DNA of 64,000 bases from Coxiellaceae bacterium (lineage in GTDB: Bacteria; Pseudomonadota; Gammaproteobacteria; Coxiellales; Coxiellaceae): assembly GCA_030680235.1 (NCBI GenBank), contig JAUXWQ010000011.1:1-64000 (forward strand), given 5' to 3'. The notes under the pieces are model-generated. The model had not been told where the DNA came from, made no database searches, and worked only from the letters and a program-made list of their open reading frames with translations. Position 1 is the stretch's first letter, and the number at the start of each line of letters is the position of its first letter. Made by a program: the position numbers and the translations under genes. Of this stretch, positions 27,283 through 36,531 are shown piece after piece.

Positions 27283-27714
27283 TCAGAAAGTATATTTTTT
27301 ATTTAGAGCTTGGAAACTAATATGTTTGTGCCAAAAATAACTTGTTATTGCAATAAAAATATTAATAAGCAGCTGTATTTTTGCTGGATTAAAATGGTAG
27401 CGTGATACAAGAAACGGCAGGATTAAGAGGTTAACAGCAAAAACAATGTTATAGAACAAAGTAAAACGTAGATATTCAACAAAATTTTTTTCTTTGGTCC
27501 TAAAAACAAAACATTTATTTGTTAAATAGGAAAATGTAATGCAGAAAAATTGACTGAGTATCATTAGAATTAAATAATGATTATGCATAAATGGTAATAA
27601 ATAATAAATACAGGGAAAGAAAAGAATACCGATAATAGTATTTATGCCACCAATAAATAAAAATCGAATCTCAAGCCCTCGATGATGATAGATATTCGTA
27701 ACTAGAGTTCTCAT
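27283..27714 (-). CDS. GtrA-like flippase
   Basis: 143 residues with four hydrophobic helices and a short basic N-terminus. EIRFLFIGGINTIIGILFFPCIYYL and FSYLTNKCFVFRTKEK match the GtrA/DPMS-associated family. It should flip a polyprenyl-phosphate sugar to the periplasmic face. Six nucleotides separate its end-to-start junction from the mapped start region of the GtrB-like gene upstream (27726). The pair is typical of GtrAB systems for side-branch glucosylation of O-antigen. Confidence 0.85.
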   Translation of the reverse strand: MRTLVTNIYHHRGLEIRFLFIGGINTIIGILFFPCIYYLLPFMHNHYLILMILSQFFCITFSYLTNKCFVFRTKEKNFVEYLRFTLFYNIVFAVNLLILPFLVSRYHFNPAKIQLLINIFIAITSYFWHKHISFQALNKKYTF

Positions 27715-27725
27715 TGACAAAAATC

Positions 27726-28661
27726 CTATTGGTCAAAATTAATGCGTTCTAGCTCGAATACGAGGGGACGTTTCTGAACTTGCGTATGAATTGCAGCGAT
27801 ATATTCGCCAAGCATGCCAATAAAAAATAGTTGTACGGATGAGAAAAAGAAAATTCCAATTAGAATTGGCGCCATGCCAAAAGCAAAATGATTCCAAAAA
27901 ATTAATTTTAACGCTAAGAAAATAATGGCTAGAAAAAAACTAAATCCACTTAATATAAATCCTAAAAATGCAGCTAACCTTATGGGTGCTTTTGAGTAAC
28001 TTGTTAATCCCAGGATGGCCATGTCATACAGGGTAAAGAAGTTATTTTTAGTTTTTCCGTGCTCGCGTTTTGGTTGGTGATAAGGAATTTCAGCAACTTC
28101 ATAGCCAATATCTGCAACAAGACCGCGAAAATAGGGATAAGGGTCATCTAATTGACGTAAGGCTTGAATAAATTTTTGGTCGTATAACCCAAACCCCGTA
28201 AAATTTTTAATTTGTTTGACGTAAGTTAATTTTGAAAAAACACGATAACAAAAACGACGTACTACAGCCTTAATGGGATTTTCAGCCGCAGAGGGTTTTA
28301 CACCCACAACAACTTTAAAGCCATCTTCCCATTTCTTGAGAAGCTCCGGAATCATTTCGGGGGGGTCTTGCAGGTCGGCAACGATTGAAATGACCGCATC
28401 ACCTTTCGCTTGTAAAAGAGCATGAAATGGAGAGCGAATATGGCCAAAGTTGCGTGTATTAACAATTACTTTCACATTTTTGTCTATTGCTGCAACTTCC
28501 TTTAAAATTTCAACGGTGCGATCTTTAGACGCATTATCGATAAAAATATGATCATAGGTATAGTGAGGGAGTTTAGAAAGCTGGTACTTTACTTGCTCAT
28601 AAAGTGCTTGTACATTTTCTTCTTCATTGTAGCATCCTGTTACAATTGTAATGTGTTTCAT
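27726..28661 (-). CDS. GtrB-like polyprenyl-phosphate glycosyltransferase
   Basis: 311 residues. A GT-A domain begins ITIVTGCYNEEENVQALYEQV, with FIDNASKDRT and SIVADLQDPPEM (DxD-type). It is followed by two C-terminal membrane helices (about 228-255 and 262-295) ending in GMLGEYIAAIHTQVQKRP, the usual GtrB ending. It loads undecaprenyl phosphate with a hexose for GtrA and a GT-C transferase. It is followed immediately by gtrA and preceded, without a gap, by the NeuB-like gene. Confidence 0.9.
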   Translation of the reverse strand: MKHITIVTGCYNEEENVQALYEQVKYQLSKLPHYTYDHIFIDNASKDRTVEILKEVAAIDKNVKVIVNTRNFGHIRSPFHALLQAKGDAVISIVADLQDPPEMIPELLKKWEDGFKVVVGVKPSAAENPIKAVVRRFCYRVFSKLTYVKQIKNFTGFGLYDQKFIQALRQLDDPYPYFRGLVADIGYEVAEIPYHQPKREHGKTKNNFFTLYDMAILGLTSYSKAPIRLAAFLGFILSGFSFFLAIIFLALKLIFWNHFAFGMAPILIGIFFFSSVQLFFIGMLGEYIAAIHTQVQKRPLVFELERINFDQ

Positions 28662-29753
28662 CTAAATACCGCGTTCGTTAATAAGTTCTTGTAATGAAGG
28701 ATTTTCTGCGTAGACGGTATCAATCATATGTATTTTAATTGCAGCATCTTTTTTTACATCCATTAGCAGTGTTTCACCTGACATTAATTCTCTGCAGGAA
28801 ATTTGTCCTTTTTGGAGTGGTATGGCGGTGTAGATATCATCATGCATAGTTGACTGGTTCAACTTGTAACCTTTTGGCAAATCTCGTTTTGCATACACGC
28901 CTCGTACAAGCGCATCCAAATACTTAGTTTCCTTTTCAGAAGGGATACGCTTTTGTATTCCAGCTGCGCCACACATTTCAGAGGCTTTATGAAAAGCTTT
29001 AAACCAAGTATCAACTTGTTGTGGTAATGAACAGTATGAAGAAACAGGAATGCCATCCATTTCAATATCAACATGACGTTCAAATGTTCTTGCGCCTTTT
29101 GCGTATGCCATCATGATTGAGGAAGACCAATCATGATATTCATGCGTTGAAAACCCAATAACATGTCCAGGATAACGGTTTTTCATGAAATCGATCTGAT
29201 TAAGTTCAAGTTCTCTATCTTCTGAAGGATATTGTGAAACACAATGATTAATTGCTAGAGGGATATTTCTTTTTTCAAAGAAAGAGACAATATCATCCAT
29301 GTCTTTTAAAGATGAGCCACCCGTTGATACAATCGTAGGGCGACGTGTATGAGCAATGCGTTCAATTAACGGCCAATCATTAATATCAGAGCTTGCTATT
29401 TTAATGATGGGCATGTCAAAAAATACACACAAATCAACGGATTTTTCGTCAAAAGGTGTTGCCATTGGAATGCAGCCACTATTGACGACAGCTTTGACAA
29501 GGACGCCATAATCTTCTCTTGAAAGCTTGGTAGCCTTTGTTTTGCTGATATAGCGGATGTGGTCGTGATCTAAAAAATCTTTATGGATAAAGCTATCAAC
29601 ATCCCGAAACTGTAGTTTCAGTGCAGCGCGAACATTGTTAAAGCGAACAATTCGGCCAAATTCTTCGATAATTTTTATGCCGCGCTCAACTTTCCCCCAG
29701 TGATTATTTGCAACTTCTAATACAAACAAGTTCTCAAAAATATTTTTATTCAT
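28662..29753 (-). CDS. NeuB-family synthase (sialic acid synthase-like), orphan
   Basis: 363 residues. The NeuB TIM-barrel region covers about 1-270, with LEVANNHWGKVERG, IPMATPFDEKSVDL, IKIASSDINDWPLIE, IVSTGGSS and FSTHEYHDW, and the family's conserved FERHVDIEMDG. A C-terminal SAF-like domain follows, with RGVYAKRDLPKGY. Family members condense PEP with a hexosamine to give nonulosonic acids. No CMP-sugar synthetase or UDP-GlcNAc 2-epimerase is seen in this window, so the substrate is uncertain. The ATG at 29753 with GAGGG 9-13 bases upstream is chosen over a TTG seven codons earlier. It is divergent from the ddh operon. Confidence 0.8.
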   Translation of the reverse strand: MNKNIFENLFVLEVANNHWGKVERGIKIIEEFGRIVRFNNVRAALKLQFRDVDSFIHKDFLDHDHIRYISKTKATKLSREDYGVLVKAVVNSGCIPMATPFDEKSVDLCVFFDMPIIKIASSDINDWPLIERIAHTRRPTIVSTGGSSLKDMDDIVSFFEKRNIPLAINHCVSQYPSEDRELELNQIDFMKNRYPGHVIGFSTHEYHDWSSSIMMAYAKGARTFERHVDIEMDGIPVSSYCSLPQQVDTWFKAFHKASEMCGAAGIQKRIPSEKETKYLDALVRGVYAKRDLPKGYKLNQSTMHDDIYTAIPLQKGQISCRELMSGETLLMDVKKDAAIKIHMIDTVYAENPSLQELINERGI

Positions 29754-29839
29754 AAGGCTATCCCTCACTGACAATCCCTTTAATTCGGGGGAGTATGAAT
29801 TAAAATTCTACCGCAATCAATAATCAACATATAAAAAAA

Positions 29840-29869
29840 TTGTATTTTTACGATCTTGCAAGTTATACT
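29840..29869 (+). promoter_or_regulatory. Candidate sigma70 promoter of the ddh operon
   Basis: TTGTAT (29840-29845) and TATACT (29864-29869) are separated by 18 bases, 30 bases before the ddhA ATG. It lies in the 145-base divergent gap between the NeuB-like gene and ddhA. TTTTAAGG before the ATG supplies a modest Shine-Dalgarno. Confidence 0.55.
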
Positions 29870-29898
29870 CGCGAAAAAATTCTTTTAAGGATGAAAAA

Positions 29899-30702
29899 AT
29901 GAAAGTCGTCATTCTTGCCGGTGGTTTAGGTACTCGTCTTAGTGAAGAAACTTCTGTACGCCCAAAACCCATGGTTGAAGTCGGTGGTAAACCCATCTTA
30001 TGGCATATCATGAAGATGTATTCTGCGCATGGCTTTAACGAATTTGTTATTTGTCTTGGTTATAAAGGCTATATGTTCAAGGAATATTTCGCTAATTATT
30101 TTTTACACACTTCCGATGTTACCTTCGATATGAAAAAAAATACGATGGAAGTGCACCAAAACACAGCTGAACCTTGGAAAGTAACATTAGTAGACACAGG
30201 CGAAAATACGATGACTGGTGGTCGTATTAAGCGCATTAGAGATTATGTGGGTAATCAAGATTTTTGCATGACTTATGGTGATGGGGTAAGCAATATCAAT
30301 ATTCGCGCATTAGTGAATTTTCATAAAAAGCATGGAAAATTAGCGACTGTGACGGCAACAAAAATGCCAGGGCGTTTTGGCGCATTGAACATTAAAGATT
30401 CAACCGTGACGAGTTTTCAAGAAAAGCCAGATGGTGATGGCGCTTGGATTAGCGGTGGATTTTTCGTATTGTCACCAAAGATTTTTGATTATATTCGTGG
30501 TGATTCAACGATTTGGGAGCGTGAACCTGTTGAACAATTGGCGCATGAATTGCAAATGGAGGCCTTTTTTCATGATGGATTTTGGCAGCCGATGGATACA
30601 CTGCAACATAAAAATTATTTAGAAAAATTATGGAGTAATAATGACGCTCCATGGAAGATTTGGGATGTAAAACAACCAATTGAAGAATTAGAGTTGGTTT
30701 GA
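29899..30702 (+). CDS. ddhA: Glucose-1-phosphate cytidylyltransferase
   Basis: 267 residues matching RfbF/DdhA. It has [36 protein letters not shown]-type signature segments at the N-terminus, [12 protein letters not shown] for the metal-binding Asp and [13 protein letters not shown]. It makes CDP-glucose from CTP and glucose-1-phosphate, the entry step to CDP-3,6-dideoxyhexoses. First of nine coupled genes; its stop overlaps the ddhB start (TGATG). Confidence 0.95.
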   Translation: MKVVILAGGLGTRLSEETSVRPKPMVEVGGKPILWHIMKMYSAHGFNEFVICLGYKGYMFKEYFANYFLHTSDVTFDMKKNTMEVHQNTAEPWKVTLVDTGENTMTGGRIKRIRDYVGNQDFCMTYGDGVSNINIRALVNFHKKHGKLATVTATKMPGRFGALNIKDSTVTSFQEKPDGDGAWISGGFFVLSPKIFDYIRGDSTIWEREPVEQLAHELQMEAFFHDGFWQPMDTLQHKNYLEKLWSNNDAPWKIWDVKQPIEELELV

Positions 30703-31769
30703 TGACTATGGCAAATGGATTATTTTGGAAAAACCGCCGTGTCCTAATTACAGGACACACAGGCTTTAAAGGTTCTTGGTTATCCTTGTGGCTTGAGTTA
30801 ATGCAAGCCAATGTTTGTGGTATTGCACTTGAACCCGTTACCAATCCTAATTTATTTTCTCTTGTTAATGCTAACGTACAGACTCATATTGTAGATGTAC
30901 GTAATTTCCAAAAAATTCATTCAATTATTCATGAGTTTCAGCCCGAAATTATTATTCACATGGCCGCACAACCTCTTGTGCGTTATTCCTATAAAAATCC
31001 GATTGAAACCTATGAAATCAATGTCATGGGAGCTGTACATGTTTTGGAAGCAGCAAAAACCTGTGATTCGGTAAAAGCCATTGTAAATGTTACCACCGAT
31101 AAATGTTATGAAAACAAAGAATGGATTTGGGGTTATCGTGAAGATGAGCCTATGGGCGGACATGATCCTTATAGCAACAGCAAAGGCTGTTCTGAATTAG
31201 TCACAAGCGCCTATCGCAATTCTTTTTATCGGCAATTAAATAAGGGATTAGCCTCTGCACGTGCAGGTAATGTGATTGGCGGCGGCGATTGGTCTGAAGA
31301 TCGCTTAATCGCTGATATTATGAAAAGCATTGTTGAACAAAAGCCGGTGATTATTCGCAATCCTCATGCTATTCGCCCATGGCAGCATGTATTGGAACCT
31401 TTATCGGGATATTTATTATTAGCAGAAAAATTATTCCATGAGCCTAAAAAATATGCTGAAGGCTGGAATTTTGGGCCAAATGCAGATGATGTTGCAACGG
31501 TAGAAGACATTGTAAAAAAAATATTTTCGCAATGGATGCAGCCTAATGCAGGATGGAAAATTGAACAGGATTCCAACGCATTACACGAAGCGAATTATTT
31601 GAAATTAGATATTGCAAAAGCAACGAGTTTGCTACAGTGGAAACCTCGATTGACTATTGATACAACCATTCAGTGGATATGCAATTGGTATCAAGCGTGG
31701 ATGAATAAAGAAAGCATGCGTGAATTTACCTTAAATCAAATTAAACAGTATGAAAACCTAGGAGAATGA
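30702..31769 (+). CDS. ddhB: CDP-glucose 4,6-dehydratase
   Basis: 355 residues of the RfbG/DdhB type. It has RVLITGHTGFKGSWLSLWL, HMAAQPLVRYSY, NVTTDKCYENKEW and HDPYSNSKGCSE (YxxxK). GNVIGGGDWSEDRLI and IRPWQHVLEPLSGY are also diagnostic. It makes CDP-4-keto-6-deoxyglucose. The ATG at 30702 overlaps the ddhA stop by one base; an ATG two codons later is an equal alternative. It ends in an ATGA overlap with the ddhC homologue. Confidence 0.95.
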   Translation: MTMANGLFWKNRRVLITGHTGFKGSWLSLWLELMQANVCGIALEPVTNPNLFSLVNANVQTHIVDVRNFQKIHSIIHEFQPEIIIHMAAQPLVRYSYKNPIETYEINVMGAVHVLEAAKTCDSVKAIVNVTTDKCYENKEWIWGYREDEPMGGHDPYSNSKGCSELVTSAYRNSFYRQLNKGLASARAGNVIGGGDWSEDRLIADIMKSIVEQKPVIIRNPHAIRPWQHVLEPLSGYLLLAEKLFHEPKKYAEGWNFGPNADDVATVEDIVKKIFSQWMQPNAGWKIEQDSNALHEANYLKLDIAKATSLLQWKPRLTIDTTIQWICNWYQAWMNKESMREFTLNQIKQYENLGE

Positions 31770-33010
31770 TGATGTCAATAGTAGAGCAGGAAGTAGTTGA
31801 AACTGTTATTAATAAAGAACAGTTTATCCATGTACCTTACGGCAAAGCCGTTTGGGGTGAAGCTGAAAAAAAAGCAGTCATGCATGTGCTAGATACTTCT
31901 ACACAAATGGGAAAGCATGTTTATGAAATGGAAGAAAAAGTAGCTGCGCTTTTTGCGAAGAAAAGTGGTGTTATGGTTAACTCTGGTTCTTCTGCGAATT
32001 ATTTGGCGATTGAAATTTTGGACTTGCCAAAAGGCTCTGAAGTGATTACGCCCGTTCTTACTTTTTCAACAACAATTGCACCATTGGTTCGCAATGGTTT
32101 AGTCCCTGTCTTTATTGATGTTGAACCTAATACTTTCAATATTGATGCTGATCAAATTGAATCAATGATTACTGATAAAACGCGTGCCATGATGATTCCA
32201 AACTTATTGGGAAATTTACCTGACTGGCGGAAAATTCGTAAACTTGCGGATAAATACAATTTAATTTTAATTGAAGATTCTGCAGATACCTTAGGTGCAA
32301 CGATTGATAATGAAACGGCTGGTCGTTTCGTTGATATGTCGACTACCAGTTTTTATGGATCGCATGTGGTAACTTGCGGTGGTAATGGCGGCATGTTGTG
32401 CATGAATGATGAAAAATTATTAAACCGTGCAAAACTATTGCGTAGCTGGGGTCGTAGTTCTTCCTTATTTGTTGAGTCAGAAGCAATTGAAAATCGTTTT
32501 AATGTGGATGTTGAAGGTATTCGTTATGATGCTAAATTTATTTTTGAAGCATTAGGGTACAACTTAGAAGCAAATGAAATGTGCGCTGCATTTGGTTTAG
32601 TGCAATTGGCAGATTTACAAAAAAATATCGATACGCGTGTTAAATGGTTTAATGCTCAAAAAGCATTCTTCAAACAATATGAGCAATGGTTTATTTTACC
32701 GCATCAATTGGAAGGTTCGCGCACAGGTTGGTTAGCATGTCCATTAATTGTAAAAGATGATGCACCATTTACACGCACACAATTACAAATATTTTTAGAA
32801 AACCGTAATATTCAAACACGTACTGTTTTTACCGGAAATATTTTGCGTCAGCCTGGATTTAAAAACATTGAGTGTAAAAAAGTAGCTGAATATCCTAATG
32901 CAGATCGTGTGATGCGAGGTGGTATTTTATTTGCGTGTCATCATGGATTGACTCAAGAAATGTTTGATCATGTACATGCATCAGTAAAAATATTCTTGGA
33001 TCAGTTTTGA
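31766..33010 (+). CDS. DdhC/RfbH-like PLP 3-dehydratase without iron-sulfur ligands
   Basis: 414 residues of the DegT/DnrJ/EryC1 fold. The catalytic Lys position is His (H200 in SFYGSHVVT), as in DdhC (E1) and ColD, so it should not act as an ordinary aminotransferase. The PLP-binding Asp is D171 (IEDSADTLGA). Classical DdhC holds a [2Fe-2S] cluster on a CxCxC-type cysteine group in the loop after SWGR. Here that loop reads SWGRSSSLFVESEAIENRF, with no cysteine, and no ddhD reductase gene is present in the window. This suggests a ColD-like, glutamate/PMP-driven deoxygenation or a different reaction. Three ATGs in a row at 31766-31774, after AGGAG, leave the exact start open. Confidence 0.82.
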   Translation: MMMSIVEQEVVETVINKEQFIHVPYGKAVWGEAEKKAVMHVLDTSTQMGKHVYEMEEKVAALFAKKSGVMVNSGSSANYLAIEILDLPKGSEVITPVLTFSTTIAPLVRNGLVPVFIDVEPNTFNIDADQIESMITDKTRAMMIPNLLGNLPDWRKIRKLADKYNLILIEDSADTLGATIDNETAGRFVDMSTTSFYGSHVVTCGGNGGMLCMNDEKLLNRAKLLRSWGRSSSLFVESEAIENRFNVDVEGIRYDAKFIFEALGYNLEANEMCAAFGLVQLADLQKNIDTRVKWFNAQKAFFKQYEQWFILPHQLEGSRTGWLACPLIVKDDAPFTRTQLQIFLENRNIQTRTVFTGNILRQPGFKNIECKKVAEYPNADRVMRGGILFACHHGLTQEMFDHVHASVKIFLDQF

Positions 33011-34065
33011 TGTCTAGGGCACTGCCAATAAATGATTTAGATCATATTGTTTGTTATGCAGAAAATGCGTTCAATGCCTTGCGCAATGGGCGCATTTTTA
33101 TTACCGGTGGCACAGGATTTTTTGGTGTATGGCTTCTTGAAAGTTTATTATACGCTAATAAAAAACTGTCTTTGAATATTGAAATAACAGCGCTAAGTCG
33201 TCATGTTGGAAAATTTAAGACACAATTTCCAAATATTGCTAACGATAAAAGTGTAGTGTTTGTGGAAGGTGACGTTCGTTATTTTGTTTTTCCAGATAAA
33301 AAATTTTCTCACGTTATTCATGCTGCGACAGAGGCTTCTTTAAAGCTAAATACAGAAAATCCAACAAAAATGTTGGATGTGATTTTGCAAGGCACAAAAC
33401 ATACATTAGATTTTGCATGCCATTGTCAAGCTGAAAGTATTTTATTAGTTAGTTCCGGTGCAGTTTATGGTAGACAGCCACCAGAGCTGTTACATATCTC
33501 AGAAGATTATTTAGGTTCGCCAGATATTTTAAATTCCGCATGGGCTTATGGCATCGGGAAAAGAACAGTTGAGCATATGGCTTTGCTTTATGCAAAACAA
33601 CATAATCTCAATATTAAAATTGCGCGATGTTTTGCATTTGTAGGGCCTTATTTGCCATTAGATACCCATTTTGCAATTGGAAATTTCATACGCGATATTC
33701 TCCAGAATAAAAATATTGAAATTTTAGGTGATGGTACACCTTATCGCTCGTATCAATATGCAGCTGATTTAGTGATTTGGTTGCTTACTATTTTATGTTT
33801 TGGTGAGAAGTGTGTCCCCTATAATGTTGGCTCTGATGAAGCTGTTTCTATTAAAGAAACCGCTGAAAAAGTTGCTGATTTTTCACAATCATCTCAAGTA
33901 ATTATTGCAAAAAAACCAGATGAAACTGTTTTGCCAGAGCGGTATGTGCCATCAATTGAGCGTGCAAAAAAGGCATTATCCTTAAAAAATTATATTGATT
34001 TAACAGAAGGTATTCGGCGTACGTCACAATGGTACCAAGAGGAAAAAAAACATGAAACTATCTAA
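33010..34065 (+). CDS. NAD-dependent epimerase/dehydratase of the ddh operon
   Basis: 351 residues, extended SDR. It has FITGGTGFFGVWLLESLL (about 30-47), HAATEAS, LVSSGAVYG and YGIGKRTVEHM with YxxxK. GDGTPYRSYQYAADLVIWL resembles dTDP-glucose dehydratase or UDP-xylose-synthase-like members. It begins at an ATG overlapping the ddhC stop and runs 14 bases into the next gene. It may reduce or epimerise the product of the thiamine-diphosphate enzyme, the role YerF has in yersiniose synthesis; that is inference from position. Confidence 0.75.
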   Translation: MSRALPINDLDHIVCYAENAFNALRNGRIFITGGTGFFGVWLLESLLYANKKLSLNIEITALSRHVGKFKTQFPNIANDKSVVFVEGDVRYFVFPDKKFSHVIHAATEASLKLNTENPTKMLDVILQGTKHTLDFACHCQAESILLVSSGAVYGRQPPELLHISEDYLGSPDILNSAWAYGIGKRTVEHMALLYAKQHNLNIKIARCFAFVGPYLPLDTHFAIGNFIRDILQNKNIEILGDGTPYRSYQYAADLVIWLLTILCFGEKCVPYNVGSDEAVSIKETAEKVADFSQSSQVIIAKKPDETVLPERYVPSIERAKKALSLKNYIDLTEGIRRTSQWYQEEKKHETI

Positions 34066-35854
34066 TTTTGTCGCAGATTATTTAGCAAAAGCTGGAATGA
34101 CAGATGTATTTATGTTGACGGGTGGGGGTGCAATGCATCTCAATGACGCATTCGGAAAACATCCAAAATTAAAAACAACTTTTATGCATCATGAGCAAGC
34201 TTGTGCAATGGCCGCAGAAAGTTATGCACGGCTCACACAAAAACCAGCTATTTTAAACGTTACAACAGGTCCTGGTGGAATTAATACTATTAACGGTGTT
34301 TTTGGTGCATGGACAGATTCAATACCAATGATTGTTATTTCAGGCCAAGTGCGATACGACACAACGCTTGAAGGATGTGGCATACCTAATTTAAGACAAA
34401 TGGGTGATCAAGAATGTGATATCGTGCGTATGGTGTCTGGTATTACTAAATATGCAGTGATGATTAAAGATTCCAATGAAATTTTATATCATTTGCAAAA
34501 AGCAGTTTATTTAGCAACATACGGAAGACCAGGACCTGTTTGGCTTGATATTCCAATGAATATTCAAGGTGCAACTATTGATGAAAATAATTTAAAAACA
34601 TTTAATCCAGCTGATATTGAAATTACGCCAGAAATTTCTTTATCGACTATTAAAACTATTATTGAAAAAATAAAATTAGCTGAAAGACCTGTGATAATGG
34701 TAGGTTCTGGTATTCGCGTTTCGGGCAGTTATGATATTTTTTTGAAATTACTTGATCAATTAAGAATACCTGTCGTAACCGCATGGAATGCACACGATGC
34801 TTTGTATGATGCACATCCTAATTATTCGGGTCGTCCAGGTAGTGTTGGCGATCGTTCTGGAAATTTTACGGTTCAAAATTCAGATTTACTATTAATTCTA
34901 GGGTCGCGATTAAATATTCGCCAAATTAGCTATAATTGGCAGTCTTTTGGGCGAGAAGCTTATAAAATTATGGTTGATATTGATTCCGCTGAATTACAAA
35001 AGCCGACATTAAAAATTGATTGTTCTGTGCACGCCGATTTGAAACAGTTTATTCATTTATTATTACAGCAATTAAATAATACAGTTGTTGAGAAAACAGA
35101 CTGGTTGAGCTGGTGTCAATTGCGTCGTGAAAAATACCCAGTAGTTTTGCCAGAATATTGGGAAAATAAAGACATTGTAAACCCCTACTGTTTCATGAAA
35201 TCACTGAGTGAATCATTACCTGATGATCAAATTGTTGTAACCGGTGATGGTACTGCTTGTGTAACGGCCTTTCAAAGCTTTGAAATAAAAAAAGAAACGC
35301 GTCTATACACAAACTCTGGTTCAGCTTCCATGGGATATGATATTCCTGCTGCAATTGGCGCTTGTGTTGCTTCTGGTGAGAAAAAAATTGTGTGCTTAGC
35401 AGGCGATGGTAGTGCTATGCAAAATATACAGGAATTAGCTGCTATTGCATTTAAAAAATACCCCATTAAAATTTTTCTATTAAATAATCAGGGTTATCAT
35501 TCTATTCGACAAACACAACAAAACTTTTTTGGAGAGCCATTTGTTGGTGTTGGTCAAGATAGCGGACTTGGCTTTCCTAATTTTGAAGATCTTGCAAAAG
35601 GGTTTGGAATTGCTTATACGCGTTGTGAAAATCATGACGGATTAAATGAGGCCATTCAAAAAACATTGAATAGTAATGAGCCACACTTTTGTGAAGTGAT
35701 GTTAACCTTAACACAACAATTTTCACCTAAATTAAGCTCAAAACGATTGACAGATGGCCGTATGGTAACAAAGCCTCTTGAAGATATGTCGCCATTTTTA
35801 AGCACAGAAGAACTGGAATCAAACATGATTATTCCAGTGCTAGCGGAGGTGTAA
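34052..35854 (+). CDS. Thiamine-diphosphate-dependent enzyme, YerE/acetolactate synthase-like
   Basis: 600 residues with three domains. The pyrimidine-binding domain (1-170) has the catalytic Glu in FMHHEQACAMAAE (about E48). A central domain spans about 190-330. The diphosphate-binding domain (about 370-560) carries GDGSAMQNIQELAAIAF...LLNN (the GDG-x-NN motif). The opening MKLSNFVADYLAKAGM followed by MLTGGGAMHLNDAFG resembles O-antigen YerE-like enzymes. YerE attaches an acetaldehyde unit from pyruvate to C4 of CDP-3,6-dideoxy-4-ketoglucose. Acetolactate synthase for branched-chain amino acids is unlikely in this setting because no IlvN-type subunit is present. Confidence 0.8.
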   Translation: MKLSNFVADYLAKAGMTDVFMLTGGGAMHLNDAFGKHPKLKTTFMHHEQACAMAAESYARLTQKPAILNVTTGPGGINTINGVFGAWTDSIPMIVISGQVRYDTTLEGCGIPNLRQMGDQECDIVRMVSGITKYAVMIKDSNEILYHLQKAVYLATYGRPGPVWLDIPMNIQGATIDENNLKTFNPADIEITPEISLSTIKTIIEKIKLAERPVIMVGSGIRVSGSYDIFLKLLDQLRIPVVTAWNAHDALYDAHPNYSGRPGSVGDRSGNFTVQNSDLLLILGSRLNIRQISYNWQSFGREAYKIMVDIDSAELQKPTLKIDCSVHADLKQFIHLLLQQLNNTVVEKTDWLSWCQLRREKYPVVLPEYWENKDIVNPYCFMKSLSESLPDDQIVVTGDGTACVTAFQSFEIKKETRLYTNSGSASMGYDIPAAIGACVASGEKKIVCLAGDGSAMQNIQELAAIAFKKYPIKIFLLNNQGYHSIRQTQQNFFGEPFVGVGQDSGLGFPNFEDLAKGFGIAYTRCENHDGLNEAIQKTLNSNEPHFCEVMLTLTQQFSPKLSSKRLTDGRMVTKPLEDMSPFLSTEELESNMIIPVLAEV

Positions 35855-36531
35855 TGACAAAAACACTTTTGCTAACAGGCTCAACAGGTGAAATTGGCGC
35901 AGCAATTTTCAATAAATTTCAGAAAAATAATTTTGAAATTATTGCGCCTAGTCGCGCTGAAATGGATTTGTCTGATGTTGCTAGTATCAATAGTTTCATG
36001 CTAACACTTAAAAATCCGATAGATGTTTTTATTCACTGCGCTGGTTTTAACTCACCAAAACCAGTGGGTGAGTTATTGCATGAAGATGTTGAAAAAACGA
36101 TGCAGGTTAATACATTTTCATTTTATGACATTATTTTTCACCTTTTACCACAATTTAAAGCAAATAAAAATGCGTACGTATTGGGTGTATCATCAATGTA
36201 TGGTTCTTTTTCGCGTCAGAAACGGCTTGCCTACTCCGCATCAAAACATGCACTAAATGGCATGATTAAAACACTAGCGTTAGAATTAGGACGGTATAAC
36301 ATCAAAGTAAATGGTATTGCACCAGGTTTTGTAGATACAAAAATGACTCATAAAAATAATAGTGAAGCTGTTATTGAGGCATTTAAACAAAAGATTCCCT
36401 TAGGAAACCTTGCACATGCCAATGATATTGCCAATGCATGTTATTTTTTATGCTCCCCAGAAAACGGTTACATTAACGGGGAAATTCTAACAATTGATGG
36501 TGGATATTCCATTGGAGGATTTGAAAAATGA
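35854..36531 (+). CDS. Short-chain dehydrogenase/reductase
   Basis: 225 residues, classical SDR. TGSTGEIGAAIF is the cofactor loop, HCAGFNSP corresponds to NAG, SSMYGSFSRQ holds the catalytic Ser and LAYSASKHALNGM holds YxxxK. The end ILTIDGGYSIGG is typical of FabG-like enzymes. It is coupled to its neighbours (TAATG at the start, ATGA at the end). It probably reduces a ketone in the operon's sugar or cyclitol pathway. Substrate unknown. Confidence 0.85.
   Translation: MTKTLLLTGSTGEIGAAIFNKFQKNNFEIIAPSRAEMDLSDVASINSFMLTLKNPIDVFIHCAGFNSPKPVGELLHEDVEKTMQVNTFSFYDIIFHLLPQFKANKNAYVLGVSSMYGSFSRQKRLAYSASKHALNGMIKTLALELGRYNIKVNGIAPGFVDTKMTHKNNSEAVIEAFKQKIPLGNLAHANDIANACYFLCSPENGYINGEILTIDGGYSIGGFEK

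Noticed and set aside
31766-33010. Calling this gene a sugar aminotransferase
   Set aside because: The PLP lysine is replaced by His in SFYGSHVVT, which argues against ordinary transamination.
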